From a bacterium (GTDB taxonomy: Bacteria > Cyanobacteriota > Vampirovibrionia > Obscuribacterales > Obscuribacteraceae): DNA of 26,220 bases. How positions within the stretch are numbered: the first letter of the stretch is position 1; the number at the start of each line of letters is the position of its first letter. The notes beneath the pieces were generated by a model. It saw nothing but the letters and a program-made list of their open reading frames with translations. It was not told the DNA's origin and made no database searches. Where the stretch lies: NCBI GenBank assembly GCA_030431355.1, contig JAUIJG010000010.1:1-26220 (forward strand), given 5' to 3'. This document shows, in pieces, positions 7,725-14,655 of this stretch. A program made the translations under genes and the position numbers.

Positions 7725-7991
7725 CTAGCTCTGTGTGGGTTCATCGATGGTCAGCTCTAAACCAAGAAGTTTCAGGACTTCTGGGGCGTCTCCATAACAG
7801 TCGCGCACAATTTTTATGTCCTCTGTAGAAGCGTTTTTGAGAAACTTTTTCAGTGCTTCGAGCTTGTCATCAGTAATACTTTTTTGCGCAAACTTAACTT
7901 CAGGGTCTTCAAGATTGGATGCCCTGTTTCGTCTGTCACTTTGAGGATTTGGAGTGAACTGATTTAACGGTATCTCTTTGTCTTCGCTCAT
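7725..7991 (-). CDS. Hypothetical small acidic protein (88 aa)
   Basis: No family recognised. The product is soluble and charged, with a disordered N-terminal part (EIPLNQFTPNPQSDRRNRAS) and a helical C-terminal half (DDKLEALKKFLKNASTEDIKIVRDCYGDAPEVLKLLG). It ends in TIDEPTQS. Start ATG at 7989-7991. It stands alone between the zinc-ribbon and FHA genes on the same strand, with an 8-bp inverted repeat upstream. Amino-acid composition and helix pattern look like a genuine protein, but nothing indicates its role. Confidence 0.6.
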   Translation of the reverse strand: MSEDKEIPLNQFTPNPQSDRRNRASNLEDPEVKFAQKSITDDKLEALKKFLKNASTEDIKIVRDCYGDAPEVLKLLGLELTIDEPTQS

Positions 7992-8022
7992 AAATTGCCA
8001 GATTCCCTGAACTTGGTTTTAA

Positions 8023-8054
8023 AGGGAACCGATATCTAAATTCTCAGGTTCCCT
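8023..8054. repeat. Inverted repeat between zinc-ribbon and 88-aa genes
   Basis: AGGGAACC (8023-8030) and GGTTCCCT (8047-8054) are perfectly complementary around a 16-nt loop. A direct repeat, TTCCCTGAA, also occurs at 8013-8021 and 8049-8057. It could be a weak terminator for the zinc-ribbon gene or an operator for the gene that starts at 7991. Confidence 0.35.
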
Positions 8055-8111
8055 GAAACTTCACTACAGTCTAATTGTAGCGAAATGGCACTGATATGGC
8101 GACCGGGAACT

Positions 8112-8456
8112 TTAAGAAGCTGAGGCTATGCTGATGTCTTGCTCGCTGGTGGAAGACTGCTCTTCTTTGTCCTGTTCCATCTTTTTGGAGCGGAAACAGT
8201 AGCTGCAGTATACGGGACGATAACCTTTCGGTTGAAATGGGACCCTCGTGGGGGCTTCGCATTCGGCACACTTTACTTCGGTGGTTTTATTCGGGTCATC
8301 CCCGTTTCGCAGGGCTCTCATCAAAATCCGACAGTTCGGACAGCGTTTTGGTTCGTTTACCAGTCCTTTCTTGCTGAAAAACTCCTGCTCTCCTTTAGAG
8401 AATAGGAAAGTCTGGCTGCAATCCCTGCATGTTAAATCCTTATCTTCAAATACCAT
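8112..8456 (-). CDS. Zinc-ribbon / CxxC-x17-CxxC domain protein
   Basis: This 114-residue protein has two zinc-binding halves. The first, residues 1-45, reads FEDKDLTCRDC...GEQEFFSKKG...NEPKRCPNC, with cysteines at 10, 13, 39 and 42; this is the 'probable zinc-ribbon' (zf-trcl) family pattern. The second has cysteines 63/66 and 84/87 with exactly 17 residues between pairs, the CxxC-x17-CxxC pattern. The tail (about 95-114) is acidic and Ser-rich. AAGGTG about 10 nt before ATG 8456 supports the start. These proteins are common in uncultured and candidate lineages; their function is not established, although nucleic-acid binding is usually assumed. Confidence 0.85.
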   Translation of the reverse strand: MVFEDKDLTCRDCSQTFLFSKGEQEFFSKKGLVNEPKRCPNCRILMRALRNGDDPNKTTEVKCAECEAPTRVPFQPKGYRPVYCSYCFRSKKMEQDKEEQSSTSEQDISIASAS

Positions 8457-8660
8457 ATCTTTGGGTCACCTTAAGCAAAGTCATAAGCTCAAAATAGGCA
8501 GTGGCACAGGCTAAGTACTGTCTGAGCGCAGATACACACTCCTCATCGTGAGTTGAAACCATGCTAACACGCAGAAAAGGCAGGTAGGCGCCAATATACG
8601 TGGACTATATGGGAAATACCATAGAAATATAGGGCTCTCCCTAGATCGGCTAATCCCGGC

Positions 8661-9668
8661 TTAGCTCTTATTCTGGCGAGATTTCTTCCGGTAGGGGCTT
8701 CTTGAGTATACACTCACATCCGCTTTTGCAGGCTCTCCCATGAAATGCGCGGCCGAGCCCACCATGGCTGCATTATCCGTGCAATATTTGAGAGGCGGCA
8801 TATAAATTTTGACTCCCGGCTCTGCTTGGGCGAATTCACGAAACCGGTTTCTCAAGTCTGAGTTTGCTGCCACGCCGCCGGCCAACACAATTTTGTCTAG
8901 ACCATAGAACTTCAGGGCTTTGACGGATTTCTTGAAGAGTACTCGGTTCACCGCATCCTGAAACGATGCGGCCAGGTCTTCGACCGGCAGTGGACCGTTC
9001 AACTTTTCTGTTTTGCGCAGGACCGCTGTTTTAAGCCCGCTAAAACTAAAATTGTATCCGTCGACAACCCCTTCTGGAAATTTGAAAGCCTCACTGTTAC
9101 CCGTTTTAGCAGCCCTGTCGATGGATGGACCGCCGGGATAGTCCAGTCCCAGCAAACGTGCCACTTTGTCGTATGCTTCACCGGCTGCGTCATCCAGAGT
9201 CTGACCCAGGACTTCTCCATTATCAAATCTGTCGAATTTCATCACCTGGCTGTGGCCGCCGGAGACCAACAAACAGATAAAAGGAGGCTCCAGGTCCGTA
9301 TCAATATAGTTGGCACATACATGGGCGAAGAGATGATCGATTGCGATTAGCGGTTTCGACCATGCCCAACTCAAAGCCTTTGCGCAGGAGAGTCCGACCA
9401 GGAGCGTTCCGACCAGTCCCGGGCCGTTGGTGCAAGCGATATGGCTTAGATCACCGGGTTTAACGGAAGCCTCTTCCATTGTGCTTTTAACCACCTGGTT
9501 TATCGCGGTGAGGTGATGTCGCGCTGCCACCTCGGGAACGACCCCGCCAAACTTTTCATGGATCTGGATCTGGCTCTCCACGCAATTTGAAAGAACGGTT
9601 CTGCCGTCTTTGACGATTGCGGCGGCAGTTTCGTCGCAGCTTGTTTCTATGGCTAGAATTAGACTCAT
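8661..9668 (-). CDS. tsaD: tRNA N6-threonylcarbamoyladenosine transferase TsaD
   Basis: TsaD (Gcp/Kae1) transfers the threonylcarbamoyl group to A37 of ANN-decoding tRNAs, giving t6A, together with TsaB, TsaE and TsaC. The 335-residue length is typical. Visible hallmarks are the N-terminal LAIETSCDETAAAIV (residues 4-18), the metal-binding HLFAH with His112 and His116, the nucleotide-binding VSGGHS (135-140), GGVAANSDLR (264-273), and Asp298 in CTDNAAM, the third metal ligand. It ends in a basic tail. Partner genes tsaB/E/C are not in this window. It appears to be transcribed alone. Confidence 0.95.
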   Translation of the reverse strand: MSLILAIETSCDETAAAIVKDGRTVLSNCVESQIQIHEKFGGVVPEVAARHHLTAINQVVKSTMEEASVKPGDLSHIACTNGPGLVGTLLVGLSCAKALSWAWSKPLIAIDHLFAHVCANYIDTDLEPPFICLLVSGGHSQVMKFDRFDNGEVLGQTLDDAAGEAYDKVARLLGLDYPGGPSIDRAAKTGNSEAFKFPEGVVDGYNFSFSGLKTAVLRKTEKLNGPLPVEDLAASFQDAVNRVLFKKSVKALKFYGLDKIVLAGGVAANSDLRNRFREFAQAEPGVKIYMPPLKYCTDNAAMVGSAAHFMGEPAKADVSVYSRSPYRKKSRQNKS

Positions 9669-9848
9669 TATCTTCTATCTGAAATCGGGCTAGAACAGCA
9701 TAATATAAGCAATTCAAGACTTCTGGAAATGGGTATATAAGTATTAGTAACGGTTGGTTTTGGTGAGAGGTTTTTTTGAGGCTGGCGCCGGCAGGGGAAA
9801 ATTCTTTGAAAAGCTCGCAAAATTAAGGTTTTGAGTCCGCGAGCCCTA
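9669..9848. other. Intergenic region between divergent tsaD and secreted-protein operon
   Basis: This is the first half of a 363-bp gap. No open reading frame with coding character, tRNA or repeat is visible. It must contain the tsaD promoter on the minus strand, but I could not assign boxes with confidence. Confidence 0.5.
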
Positions 9849-9877
9849 TTGACAAGCCCCCTTTTGTTAAGTACTAT
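9849..9877 (+). promoter_or_regulatory. Consensus sigma70 promoter of the secreted-protein trio
   Basis: TTGACA (9849-9854), a 17-bp spacer and TACTAT (9872-9877) form a near-perfect housekeeping promoter. Transcription would start near 9884, leaving a leader of about 148 nt before the ATG at 10032. Confidence 0.75.
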
Positions 9878-9884
9878 TCATCTA

Positions 9885-9937
9885 GCGGAAACCCACCAGC
9901 TCTGCCGAATTCGGTGAATTTAAACAGGGGGTTCGCC
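9885..9937 (+). promoter_or_regulatory. Structured 5' leader, candidate riboswitch or RNA regulator
   Basis: The predicted transcript begins with nested complementary segments. GCG (9885-9887) and AACCC (9890-9894) pair with GGGTT/CGC (9929-9936); CTCTG (9900-9904) pairs with CAGGG (9925-9929); CCG/CGG (9905-9907, 9912-9914) closes a small hairpin, with CACC (9895-9897 region) and GGTG as an alternative pair. The position directly after the start site is typical of a riboswitch aptamer. A further 6-bp hairpin (AATCAG/CTGATT, 9992-10006) precedes the AAGGTG ribosome site. No known class is matched with confidence. Confidence 0.45.
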
Positions 9938-10031
9938 AAGAAGCCAGGTACTGTCCTCGTTTCTCTTTACTAATAAATCAAACCAGGAACTAATCAGACG
10001 CTGATTTCGGTCCAACCAAGGTGAATTTCTT

Positions 10032-10655
10032 ATGCAAAGCCTTCTAAAAATGTCTCTTAACGTCTTCGCCGCAGCAGTAGCGGTGACCGGATTGTCTGTT
10101 TTGACCAGTGGGGCCGCCCTGGCTCAATCTGCTTCCAGCAGTATACAGATGGGGCAGAATGGTCCCTATGCCACCTTCTCCAGTTCAACTCCGCTGGGCA
10201 GTCAGCGTGGTTTTGTAGGACCGACCCAGAATCGGGGATTCGGATTCAGCTCGGTTGACCAGGGTTCCAGGGCAGCTGCAGCTCCAGTTGGTCCCCAGGG
10301 GCAGAGAGGCCAGGGATACGGCTTCGGAGCCGGTGGCGGCGGTAACGCCATGACCTCCCAGGGCAATCCTGGAGTGCAGTCGAGAGAGTCATTAACTACC
10401 ATCGGAAACTATTACGGCAACGTCAATTCGACTAATCAGCAGCAGCGCTGGATCCGCCCGGGTCGCGAGTTTCAGGAGACCAATATTCTCAGTGAAAACA
10501 GTACGGATTTGAGACCGGTACCTTCCGGTGATTGGAACTTCGGATTTCAAAACGGAGTAAGGGGCTTTGGTGGAACCATCAGAGGCTTGAGTAGAGGATG
10601 GACACTACCTCCGACCTCCACGGGATCTTTCGATGGCAATATTGTTGATCCCTAG
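10032..10655 (+). CDS. Secreted Gly/Gln/Ser-rich protein, first of a trio
   Basis: Product of 207 residues with a Sec signal peptide (hydrophobic core FAAAVAVTGLSVLTSGAALA, cleavage likely after ALA at about residue 31). The mature part is Gly/Gln/Ser/Asn-rich and low in charge, with repeated aromatic-glycine units (RGFGFSS, GQGYGFGAGGGG, WNFGFQNGVRGFGG). This composition is typical of extracellular or outer-surface matrix proteins. AAGGTGA at 10018-10024 sets the start. It is the first gene after the 9849-9877 promoter, with the next secreted-protein gene 63 bp downstream. No family recognised. Confidence 0.7.
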   Translation: MQSLLKMSLNVFAAAVAVTGLSVLTSGAALAQSASSSIQMGQNGPYATFSSSTPLGSQRGFVGPTQNRGFGFSSVDQGSRAAAAPVGPQGQRGQGYGFGAGGGGNAMTSQGNPGVQSRESLTTIGNYYGNVNSTNQQQRWIRPGREFQETNILSENSTDLRPVPSGDWNFGFQNGVRGFGGTIRGLSRGWTLPPTSTGSFDGNIVDP

Positions 10656-10718
10656 AATGTGAGGTCTGGAGATGATCTCCGGTCTGCTTAATCGAGTTCT
10701 TGTTTTGAGGAAATATCA

Positions 10719-11306
10719 GTGAAAAAGGTTTTGACCGCTCTAATAGTAGGTAGTCTGGTGGCAGTGAGCCCTTGTTTCGCTCAGGCCAGTGATGACGGTT
10801 ATGATTTATCTACCATGGAGCCCGGTTCTGAAAGCGCCGGTCTTTCTCAGTTTCGCATTACTCCTGATATGTTTCCCAAGCATTCTTATCATCGTATGGA
10901 GTTGATGAAGAAGTACGGACCACGTGGTAAAGCCATCGGATTCAGTACCATTCAAGGAAAGGCTTTTGACTATCTCAATCCCCAGACCTTGCAAAGCAAG
11001 CGAAACATGCCAAAAGCATCCGATCCGTACCTCGACAATGCTTACGAGGTTCCAACCGTAAACGGCAATTATGATTCTGCCTACCAGCCAAAGAAAAGCT
11101 ACAGTTCGTCCTTGAAGCCGTTGGGCAGCAAGCACAATTTGAATGCCAATCCATTTGCCAATGCGGGTAGTCTTTTCACTACCGGTAGTTCTTCTTCTTC
11201 GGCAAAACCTTTCAACGGTAGAAGTTACGACAACAAATTTAGTTCACCTGTGCAGGGTCAGTCATCGGATAACGCCCAGGTGTTTGATGATGAATCCATG
11301 TTTTAG
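10719..11306 (+). CDS. Secreted Ser/Asn-rich protein, second of the trio
   Basis: The start is GTG at 10719, preceded by GAGG 8 nt upstream; the protein then begins KKVLTALIVGSLVAVSPCFAQA, a clear signal peptide cut after FAQA or FA. The 170-residue mature part starts acidic (SDDGYDLSTMEPGSES), has a basic, helix-prone middle (KHSYHRMELMKKYGPRGKAIGFSTIQGKAFDYL), and ends in Ser/Asn-rich disorder with a short acidic tail (DDESMF). No cysteine remains after the signal peptide. It lies between two other secreted-protein genes, 35 bp before the next. Family and role unknown. Confidence 0.7.
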   Translation: MKKVLTALIVGSLVAVSPCFAQASDDGYDLSTMEPGSESAGLSQFRITPDMFPKHSYHRMELMKKYGPRGKAIGFSTIQGKAFDYLNPQTLQSKRNMPKASDPYLDNAYEVPTVNGNYDSAYQPKKSYSSSLKPLGSKHNLNANPFANAGSLFTTGSSSSSAKPFNGRSYDNKFSSPVQGQSSDNAQVFDDESMF

Positions 11307-11341
11307 ACCCGACTTATCCAAAAAAAGAGGCCGCAAATCTC

Positions 11342-12022
11342 ATGAAATTTAAGTTAGCCCTAGCCGCACTTTCAATTCTATCCTTAGTATCGATAACTTC
11401 TTCCCAGGAGGCCGCTGCCCAAGCTGCTTACCAGTCCCAGGGTGCCACCGGGGTTTATGGAAGAACTTCCTACAGAACCGATAACCTGGGCAGAGCCGAT
11501 GCAATCAGAACCGAGAACCAGGGACTGACTTCATTGCCAAGGACGGCAGGGTTTGGCGGTTTGACTCGAGTTCTGGGACCGACCGGCCGTAATGGCTTAC
11601 CTCCGACAAGACTGGATAGTTTCGTTAAATCAAGCGGCTATGACTTTCATATATATGGAGATGAAGGTGTGACTCTTCCTCCTATGTTTGAATTCACGCC
11701 TGGTAGCCGTATTCAGCGTGGTATTGAGAGAACAGGCTCCAGTGCCGGTCTCACCACCGGTCATGGTAGCAACCTGGCTCCAGGATGGGGTGGAGATGAG
11801 TGGGTAGACTATGAAGGTACTCCACGCTCCGGGCCCAACGGCGGTAGCGTTCGTAACTGGGGTCGCTCCCTGGTTCAATTCGGTCTTCCCAGACCGGATA
11901 TGAATAGATTCGGTCAGACTCCTGGAGGTCTTGGTAGTACTGCCACTCCTCCCCAGGTAGCGCATCCGACTTCCACAACTCCCCATGGTTCTGGCGGAAG
12001 TTTTGGATTCAGTTTTCCATAA
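11342..12022 (+). CDS. Secreted Gly/Pro/Thr-rich protein, third of the trio
   Basis: Product of 226 residues with a signal peptide ending near SSQEAAAQA. The mature part is Gly/Arg/Thr/Pro-rich with one more ordered stretch at about residues 95-117 (LDSFVKSSGYDFHIYGDEG, then VTLPPMFEF), a Trp-containing segment (PGWGGDEWVDYEG) and a Gly-rich end, GSFGFSFP. The aromatic terminal residue after a Gly/Phe pattern resembles a C-terminal beta-strand, although a porin-like fold is not supported otherwise. AGAGG about 10 nt upstream supports ATG 11342. It is the last gene of the unit, closed by a strong terminator at 12062. Confidence 0.7.
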   Translation: MKFKLALAALSILSLVSITSSQEAAAQAAYQSQGATGVYGRTSYRTDNLGRADAIRTENQGLTSLPRTAGFGGLTRVLGPTGRNGLPPTRLDSFVKSSGYDFHIYGDEGVTLPPMFEFTPGSRIQRGIERTGSSAGLTTGHGSNLAPGWGGDEWVDYEGTPRSGPNGGSVRNWGRSLVQFGLPRPDMNRFGQTPGGLGSTATPPQVAHPTSTTPHGSGGSFGFSFP

Positions 12023-12061
12023 GCATCTGAGAATTCCTCCTTATTCCAAATGCTATGAATT

Positions 12062-12097
12062 CAGCGGAGAAGACTTGTTCTTCTCCGCTGTCTTTCT
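12062..12097 (+). terminator. Rho-independent terminator of the secreted-protein trio
   Basis: CAGCGGAGAAGA (12062-12073) and TCTTCTCCGCTG (12079-12090) form a perfect 12-bp stem with a 5-nt loop, followed by a T-rich run (TCTTTCT). It separates the trio from the RidA gene. Confidence 0.8.
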
Positions 12098-12146
12098 GAT
12101 AGACTTGATTGCCTGTAACAGGCGGAGTTTCAAGCGGAGATAGAGA

Positions 12147-12527
12147 ATGCTAGCAACCATTCATACTGATAAAGCGCCCCAGGCGATAGGACCATATTCC
12201 CAGGCGATTAAGTGCAATGGCTTTGTCTTTGTTTCAGGACAAATTCCCCTCAAGCCTGAATCCATGACTCTTCTAGAGGGTAGCACCGGCGAGCAAACCA
12301 GACTGGTAATGGAGAATTTGAGCAAAATTCTTGAAGAAGCCGGCAGTTCAATTGATAAAGTTGTAAAGACTACTATTTACTTGAGTGATCTAAATGACTT
12401 CGACGAGGTAAATAAAGTATATGGGGAATTTTTCTCCAGTCACAAGCCCGCCAGGGCAACTGTACAAGTGGCTCGTTTGCCCAAAGACGTAAGTGTAGAA
12501 ATTGATGCAATTGCAGCTTTGGATTAA
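12147..12527 (+). CDS. ridA: RidA family enamine/imine deaminase
   Basis: RidA (YjgF/YER057c/UK114) hydrolyses reactive 2-aminoacrylate and 2-iminobutanoate made by PLP enzymes such as threonine dehydratase, protecting PLP-dependent enzymes. The 126-residue length is normal. Family features: AIGPYSQA with Tyr17, FVSGQIPL (28-35), the catalytic Arg103 in ARATVQVARLPKDV, and Glu118 in VEIDAIAA. GGAG 7 nt before the ATG fits. It lies 23 bp before the prepilin-peptidase gene and may be co-transcribed with it; the metabolic link is probably only one of convenience. Confidence 0.93.
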   Translation: MLATIHTDKAPQAIGPYSQAIKCNGFVFVSGQIPLKPESMTLLEGSTGEQTRLVMENLSKILEEAGSSIDKVVKTTIYLSDLNDFDEVNKVYGEFFSSHKPARATVQVARLPKDVSVEIDAIAALD

Positions 12528-12550
12528 CTTCCTTACTATCAAAATATGAA

Positions 12551-13108
12551 ATGCTAGCTCTAACTTTTAACCAGATTGCAATACTAATTGTGGTGCTTGT
12601 TGCCGCAGTTGTTGATATGCGAACCAAAAAAATCTTCAACTGGATAACCTTTCCTGCCGCGGCTGTGGGGATGATTTCCAACGCCGTGACCGGCGGTGTC
12701 GCCGGAGCCTTGTGGTCGTTAGCCGGCTGGGCTCTGGGTGCGGCAATAATGATATTTCCCCACCCCAAGAAGAAGCTCGGTTTTGGTGACGCCAAGTTGA
12801 TGGCGGCCATCGGCGCATTTCTGGGACCGAAAGGGTTGATGGTGGTCTTTCTCTACTTCTGTGTCTGCTACGGTGTGGTAGCCACGGTCAGATTGGCTAT
12901 GGTTGTGCCCTGGAAACAGGTGTTCAAGTTATTTACCGTATTTGGACTGGGCGTGGGAGTGACTGCCGGCAAAGGATCTTTCGATGCCGAGCCGATAGTG
13001 AAAGCGATGAAGTCTCCCATTGCTCTGGGACCGGCAATCGCGATTGGAACGCTTGCCGGGATTCTTTTGTATGCGCCTACCTTAATTGCCCTCGGATTCG
13101 TGCCTTAA
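12551..13108 (+). CDS. cpaA: Type IV prepilin peptidase, TadV/CpaA type (A24)
   Basis: A 185-residue aspartic membrane protease that removes the leader from Flp prepilin. Both catalytic aspartates of family A24 are present: Asp22 in VVDMRTKKIFN and Asp80 in GFGDAKLMAAIGA. About six hydrophobic segments are seen. The length is that of the short TadV/CpaA form, lacking the N-terminal methyltransferase domain of PilD. It lies on the opposite strand from the rest of the Tad locus and converges on it at a 30-bp palindrome. No good Shine-Dalgarno is seen before ATG 12551, which may indicate coupling to RidA translation. Confidence 0.88.
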   Translation: MLALTFNQIAILIVVLVAAVVDMRTKKIFNWITFPAAAVGMISNAVTGGVAGALWSLAGWALGAAIMIFPHPKKKLGFGDAKLMAAIGAFLGPKGLMVVFLYFCVCYGVVATVRLAMVVPWKQVFKLFTVFGLGVGVTAGKGSFDAEPIVKAMKSPIALGPAIAIGTLAGILLYAPTLIALGFVP

Positions 13109-13160
13109 AATAGATGTGCGTTGATGTGATGCCCATCCATCGCAATAAGAAAAGCTGCGG

Positions 13161-13177
13161 GGAGCGGCGTTAGCTCC
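13161..13177. repeat. Small hairpin after cpaA
   Basis: GGAGC (13161-13165) pairs with GCTCC (13173-13177) around a 7-nt loop and is followed on the plus strand by TGATTTTATAT. It is a possible weak terminator for cpaA upstream of the larger palindrome. Confidence 0.35.
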
Positions 13178-13255
13178 TGATTTTATATATCAATTGAATT
13201 GCGCGGAACTGGGCTTTTCGACAAGACAAATCTTTCGTCTTTCATCTCTCGTTAG

Positions 13256-13285
13256 CGGAAAGAAAAACGCGCGTTTTTCTTTCCG
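13256..13285. terminator. 30-bp perfect palindrome, bidirectional terminator
   Basis: The 15-base arms CGGAAAGAAAAACGC and GCGTTTTTCTTTCCG are exactly complementary with no spacer. The arms carry A5 and T5 tracts flanking a GC core (ACGCGCGT), so either strand reads as a hairpin with an internal U-run. It sits between the convergent cpaA (+) and DUF192 (-) genes, where a shared terminator is expected. Confidence 0.7.
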
Positions 13286-13351
13286 GGGTGGGAACGCCCG
13301 GTTTGAAAGGCTTTTCGAGTATCGAGTCAGAGCCGAATGGAATTATCCCGG

Positions 13352-13711
13352 TCAACTTTGATTCCATTCAAACTGATCGCCCACAGAGATTTTCAGCTTT
13401 TCGATCATTCCCGCCTTCAACTCAAGGCATGAATGAGCATCACCATAGTGTCCCGAGACAGCCCCGGGTTCCAGGCGTTCAACCAGCTCAGCCACTTTCA
13501 ATTCTTTGTCCAGGAAAACAGCATCTATGGCGTATTTCATTCCAAACATATGAATGGACTTGCAGGGACTGAGGAAAAGACCGGCATCTTCATCCAGGGA
13601 GTCTGTTCCTAAAAGCCCTTTAAGCCGTTTAAAAAAGCTGGTGGCCATTGTCACTCGACTGGCAACTGTTGAGTTTTTAGATTTGTTGAAAAGGCCTTTT
13701 ACTTCAGCCAT
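13352..13711 (-). CDS. DUF192 family protein
   Basis: This 119-residue protein matches the DUF192 pattern: an N-terminal RLKGLLGTDSL unit, then the core LFLSPCKSIHMFGMKYAIDAVFLDKELKV (residues about 46-74) and a closing ELKAGMIEKLKISVGDQFEW. The fold is a small beta barrel of unknown function. Many members carry an export signal, but none is visible here, so this one is probably cytoplasmic. DUF192 genes often follow tadC in Tad loci; here ATG 13711 lies 8 bp after the tadC stop, indicating translational coupling and a shared function with the pilus. Confidence 0.85.
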   Translation of the reverse strand: MAEVKGLFNKSKNSTVASRVTMATSFFKRLKGLLGTDSLDEDAGLFLSPCKSIHMFGMKYAIDAVFLDKELKVAELVERLEPGAVSGHYGDAHSCLELKAGMIEKLKISVGDQFEWNQS

Positions 13712-13719
13712 TTATGTCG

Positions 13720-14646
13720 TTATTTGACCTGTTGCATGATAGGTCCGATGGCGGTCATGATCGTTACGACGGCGGGACCAAGCATGGGAGCAAGGATCAA
13801 AGGCATAACGAAGAACATGATTACAGGCACCATCTTAACCGGCACTTTACCAGCTTCTTCTTCCTTCTTCCGCTTCAATCTGTCTCTAAGCGCATCGGCT
13901 TGTTGTTGAAGCGGGTAACTGATATCGGCACCCTTCGCTTCAGCAGCGATAAGAGCAGAAGCCATGTTGATCAGCTCATCTACTCCACAGCGTTCACCCA
14001 TCTCACGCAGTGCGTGGGGAACTGACTTAGCAAATACTTTTACGTCGTTAATTAGCTGCTCAAGCTCTTTGGCGAGTATGGGACAGGAGTCACCAACTTC
14101 CTTGGAAACTTTATCGACAGCCATTAGGAGACCGAGACCAGCCTGGGCGCAAACAATCATCAAGTCGATGATGATAGGCAGCTCTCTTAAGATCTGAGTC
14201 TGTCTGGTTTTAACTCGACCAGCCAGGAAGAAGTTTGGAATCAACCAACCTAGAACAGCACCAGGAACTGAGAGAATCAATACCATGGGGTTTGAAGTGG
14301 CACCAAGGCAACCCATCAATAGAATAGAACCGGCAACCATTGACCGGATACCGATATAGATAGCAAGGTGTTGAGGGGTTCTGTAGTTAGCCTGGGTTAG
14401 CAGTTCTACTGTTCTCTTATCCGCAAGAGCAGGCATAACACTCAGTACCAGTTCACCAATAGTTCTGCAAAGCATCAAGATTGCAGAATCTTTTGGTTGA
14501 TCGGCTGCTACTTCTTCGTTCTCTTTCTTGGGTCTCAGACGAACAGCGTACTGGTCAACGTAGATGCCCATTACCGGTCTGAGAACTAAAAGTCCCAGAA
14601 CAATAACTCCGCAGAATGTAAGAATGGAAATGGTTAACGTCGACAT
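13720..14646 (-). CDS. tadC: Flp pilus assembly inner-membrane platform protein TadC
   Basis: TadC and TadB form the inner-membrane platform on which the TadA motor acts. The 308-residue product has an N-terminal span (about 5-27), a central hydrophobic pair (about 95-142), the T2SSF domain beginning LRELPIIIDLMIVCAQAGLGLLMAVDKV (about 153-180), a cytoplasmic helical part (KELEQLINDVK..., DALRDRLKRKKEEEAGKVPVKM), and a final span (about 276-304). The length and topology are normal for TadC. The gene starts 9 bp after tadB and ends 8 bp before DUF192, a tightly packed operon. Confidence 0.9.
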   Translation of the reverse strand: MSTLTISILTFCGVIVLGLLVLRPVMGIYVDQYAVRLRPKKENEEVAADQPKDSAILMLCRTIGELVLSVMPALADKRTVELLTQANYRTPQHLAIYIGIRSMVAGSILLMGCLGATSNPMVLILSVPGAVLGWLIPNFFLAGRVKTRQTQILRELPIIIDLMIVCAQAGLGLLMAVDKVSKEVGDSCPILAKELEQLINDVKVFAKSVPHALREMGERCGVDELINMASALIAAEAKGADISYPLQQQADALRDRLKRKKEEEAGKVPVKMVPVIMFFVMPLILAPMLGPAVVTIMTAIGPIMQQVK

Positions 14647-14655
14647 TGTTTCCGT

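Noticed and set aside
8661..9668. Annotation of this gene as an O-sialoglycoprotein endopeptidase
   Set aside because: That is the historical name for the family; the motifs are those of TsaD, the t6A tRNA-modification enzyme.
12373..12810. 145-codon minus-strand frame across ridA and cpaA
   Set aside because: Overlaps two well-supported genes in antisense; composition is that of a shadow frame.
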